Assembly (NCBI GenBank): GCA_015494675.1
Contig: WGAW01000196.1
Span: 1-6,741 of the forward strand
DNA length: 6,741 nucleotides
Direction: 5' to 3'
From: Hydrogenimonas sp.
Lineage (GTDB): Bacteria; Campylobacterota; Campylobacteria; Campylobacterales; Hydrogenimonadaceae
Shown here: positions 4,574 to 6,741 of the stretch, piece after piece
How the letters are laid out: each line of letters begins with the position of its first letter
Position numbering within the stretch: the first letter of the stretch is position 1
Notes under the pieces: generated by a model
What the model was told of the DNA's origin: nothing
The model's database searches: none
Seen by the model: only the letters and a program-made list of their open reading frames with translations
Made by a program: the position numbers and the translations under genes

Positions 4574-6741
4574 TTAACCCAGAATCTCCCGGTTTCCTTT
4601 TGCGTTCGGCGCCGAGACCACTCCCATGCTCTCCAACTGCTCCACGATGCGTGCCGCACGGTTGTAACCGATCTGAAGACGCCTCTGAAGATAGCTGATA
4701 CTCGTCTTTTTGTCACTCAAAACGATCTGCTTCGCCTCTTCGAAAAGAGGGTCGATCTCATCCAGGGCGGTACTTGCATCGCCCCCGCCGCCCTCATCGC
4801 TCTCAGCAAGAAATCTCTCGTCATACTCTGCCGGCCGCTGCGCTTTGAGAAATTCGACGATCCTCTCTATCTCGCTTTCACTGCTCCACGGAGCATGAAG
4901 TCTTATCAACCCTCCTCCTCCGGGAGGTGTGAAGAGCATATCTCCCCTTCCGAGCAGAGATTCTGCGCCGAGAGTGTCCAAAATAACTTTGGAGTCGATC
5001 TTCTGCCCCACTTTGTAACTGATTCTCGATGGAAGGTTCGCCTTTATCAGCCCGGTTACCACATCCACGCTCGGCCGCTGTGTCGCGACTATGAGGTGTA
5101 TTCCGCTCGCTCTCGCCATCTGAGCGAGCCTCGCGATGGAAAACTCGACCTCTTTCCCGCCGGTCATCATTAGATCTGCAAGCTCGTCTATGACTACGAC
5201 GATATAGGGGAGCTCTTCACGTCCCTCTTTGGCCGCCTTTTCGTTATAGGTCTCTATATTTTTGGTTCTGGTCTGGCTCATCATCTTGTAGCGTCTCTCC
5301 ATCTCGGCTACCATATTCGATAGAGCCGCAATAGCCTTCTTGGGCTGGGTTATAACCGGAGTCAGAAGATGGGGTATGTCATTGTATATGGAAAACTCCA
5401 GCATCTTAGGATCGATCATCATGAGCTTAAGCCTGTCGGGGGAGTTTCTGTAAAGTAGGCTTAGAATCATCGCGTTTATACCTACGCTTTTTCCGCTGCC
5501 CGTCGTTCCGGCAATCAGAAGGTGGGGCAGCTTTTTCAGATCGGTAACGAACGGCTTGCCGACAATATCCTTACCGAGGGCGATAGCGAGGGGGGATTTT
5601 GACTTTTTAAAGATATCGTCTTCGAGGATCTCACGAAGATAGATCGTCTCTACCTCTTTGTTGGGAATCTCTATTCCGACGACATCTTTACCGGGAACCG
5701 GTGCCTGTATTCGGATGGTCTGGGCACGAAGCGCCATGGCCAGGTCGTCTTGAAGGTTCAATATTTTAGAGACTTTGATATGGGCCGCAGGTTTGAATTC
5801 GAAAGTGGTAACGACCGGCCCCGCATATGTGCGTACCACATCTCCTTCTATTTTGAATTTGGAAAGTTTGTCGAGCAGGTCGCTGATCTTCTCGTCAATC
5901 TCCGCTTCGTTGATCTCTCTGCTCTTTTTGGGCGGCTTTTGAAGAAAGTCGAGCTTGGGGAGCTTGAAATTTTTAGGTTTCTCCTGCTCTCCTATATCGA
6001 TCTGTTCCAACAGCCTCTTGTTCTCTTCTATCTCTTGAACTATCTCAATATTGGCATGTTCCGTTTTTGTGGAACTCTCTCTTTTCGACTCTCTCACTGT
6101 GCCCGGTGCCACATCCTGCCCGGGCTCCTGCTCTGCAGCAGGCTCTTCATTCGATAGAGTCCCCGACGGCTCTTCTTCCTGTTTATCATCTTTTACGGAT
6201 TTGCTCACCTCATCTTTGAATGTATCGGCGTCCGGCAGATCCATATCGGTTTTCGTACTCTTTCGCCCCTTTGGCGAGCGAGTCGGTTTTTTTACCGTCG
6301 CAGCCTCGATCGTATCTTCACCATTGAGCATCTCTTTTATGTCAGATATCTTCCAGTGGATCGACTCTCCCCACAAAATGATACCCGAAAGTGTCAGGGT
6401 CATCAACCAAAAGAGCCACACGCCCGCATCTCCTATGAACGGATGCAAAAAGCCCACTATACTGCCGCCGATCCATCCCCGGTACGGCGGGCTGAAGATA
6501 AGCGCCTGCAGAATCAGAAGCGAAAATAGAAACAGAAGCCATGCCAGGAAGCTCTCTATCTCGAAATCTTCGAACTTTTCAAGCCTGTAGAGTCTGTATA
6601 GCGGATATAGCATAAAGATGAAGTCGAGATACCCAAGGTACCCGAAAAGTTCCAGATTGCGGCTGCCTATATATGAACCCAGCGACCCGACCATTGAACT
6701 CTCCGGCACAAAAGTCGCTATCGCACCGTAAAGAAAGAAGA
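4574..6741 (-). CDS. ftsK: DNA translocase FtsK, 5' end outside window
   Basis: The frame is open from TAA at 4576-4574 to the right edge, so the start lies beyond 6741. An internal GTG at 6709 is possible, but the residues before it (FFLYGAIATF) look like part of the first membrane helix. Residue numbers below count from that GTG. Membrane helices lie around 20-40, 54-74 and 94-114. A charged Glu/Lys/Ser-rich linker follows (about 120-260). The motor has Walker A GTTGSGKS at 401-408 (5486-5509), MMIDPKM at 430-436, Walker B VVVIDEL at 504-510, and TQRPSVDVVTG at 543-553. The C-terminal winged-helix gamma domain (about 650-711, with SISYLQRRLQIGYNRAARI) reads polar KOPS-type DNA signals and contacts XerCD/XerH-type recombinase in characterised systems. 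FtsK anchors at the septum and pumps chromosome ends for dimer resolution and segregation. The linker is far shorter than in E. coli, as is usual in Campylobacterota. Confidence 0.97.
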   Translation of the reverse strand, partial: FFLYGAIATFVPESSMVGSLGSYIGSRNLELFGYLGYLDFIFMLYPLYRLYRLEKFEDFEIESFLAWLLFLFSLLILQALIFSPPYRGWIGGSIVGFLHPFIGDAGVWLFWLMTLTLSGIILWGESIHWKISDIKEMLNGEDTIEAATVKKPTRSPKGRKSTKTDMDLPDADTFKDEVSKSVKDDKQEEEPSGTLSNEEPAAEQEPGQDVAPGTVRESKRESSTKTEHANIEIVQEIEENKRLLEQIDIGEQEKPKNFKLPKLDFLQKPPKKSREINEAEIDEKISDLLDKLSKFKIEGDVVRTYAGPVVTTFEFKPAAHIKVSKILNLQDDLAMALRAQTIRIQAPVPGKDVVGIEIPNKEVETIYLREILEDDIFKKSKSPLAIALGKDIVGKPFVTDLKKLPHLLIAGTTGSGKSVGINAMILSLLYRNSPDRLKLMMIDPKMLEFSIYNDIPHLLTPVITQPKKAIAALSNMVAEMERRYKMMSQTRTKNIETYNEKAAKEGREELPYIVVVIDELADLMMTGGKEVEFSIARLAQMARASGIHLIVATQRPSVDVVTGLIKANLPSRISYKVGQKIDSKVILDTLGAESLLGRGDMLFTPPGGGGLIRLHAPWSSESEIERIVEFLKAQRPAEYDERFLAESDEGGGGDASTALDEIDPLFEEAKQIVLSDKKTSISYLQRRLQIGYNRAARIVEQLESMGVVSAPNAKGNREILG

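Noticed and set aside
4475..5173. 232-codon plus-strand frame crossing the hydrolase end and antisense to ftsK
   Set aside because: It overlaps two firmly identified genes, has no ribosome site and resembles no domain.
6051..6590. 179-codon plus-strand frame antisense to ftsK
   Set aside because: It mirrors the low-complexity linker and membrane part of FtsK; its Ser/Leu richness is a by-product.

Overview
The window looks like chromosome of a free-living Campylobacterota (Epsilonproteobacteria) bacterium. The grounds are a compact FtsK of the epsilonproteobacterial kind, a periplasmic di-heme peroxidase-type protein, extended -10 promoters with weak -35 boxes, and mid-range base composition judged by eye. 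The genus cannot be fixed from this sequence. Nothing points to phage, insertion sequences, CRISPR or RNA genes.

Layout, left to right: (i) the 3' part of a di-heme cytochrome c peroxidase/MauG-like gene (+, enters from the left edge, ends at 957); (ii) convergent with it, 12 bases away, a pyridoxamine-5'-phosphate-oxidase-like flavin-binding gene (-, 970-1509, GTG start); (iii) a 248-base divergent promoter region (1510-1757) with an extended -10 promoter candidate on each strand; (iv) a secreted Sel1-repeat protein (+, 1758-2888, TTG start) made of nine 36-residue repeats without indels; (v) after a 90-base gap, a DUF2235 serine hydrolase (+, 2979-4535) whose C-terminal third resembles the calcium-dependent lectin LecA (PA-IL); (vi) a 38-base convergent gap with a weak hairpin; (vii) the ftsK DNA translocase gene (-, 4574 to the right edge, its 5' end outside the window).

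The most interesting part is the Sel1/DUF2235 pair. DUF2235 contains the Tle1 phospholipase effectors of type VI secretion, and exported Sel1-repeat proteins are known as immunity partners of some secreted phospholipases. A predicted hydrolase with a lectin-like module next to an exported Sel1 protein could therefore be an effector-immunity or envelope lipid-processing pair. This is inference: no secretion genes are in the window. A second point of interest is the di-heme protein, which has Cys where relatives carry the Met or Tyr distal haem ligand.

ftsK is a core cell-division gene. The peroxidase-like and flavin-binding genes are plausibly redox or stress functions and show no evident link to the Sel1/DUF2235 pair. 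No stretch over 300 bases lacks a gene.
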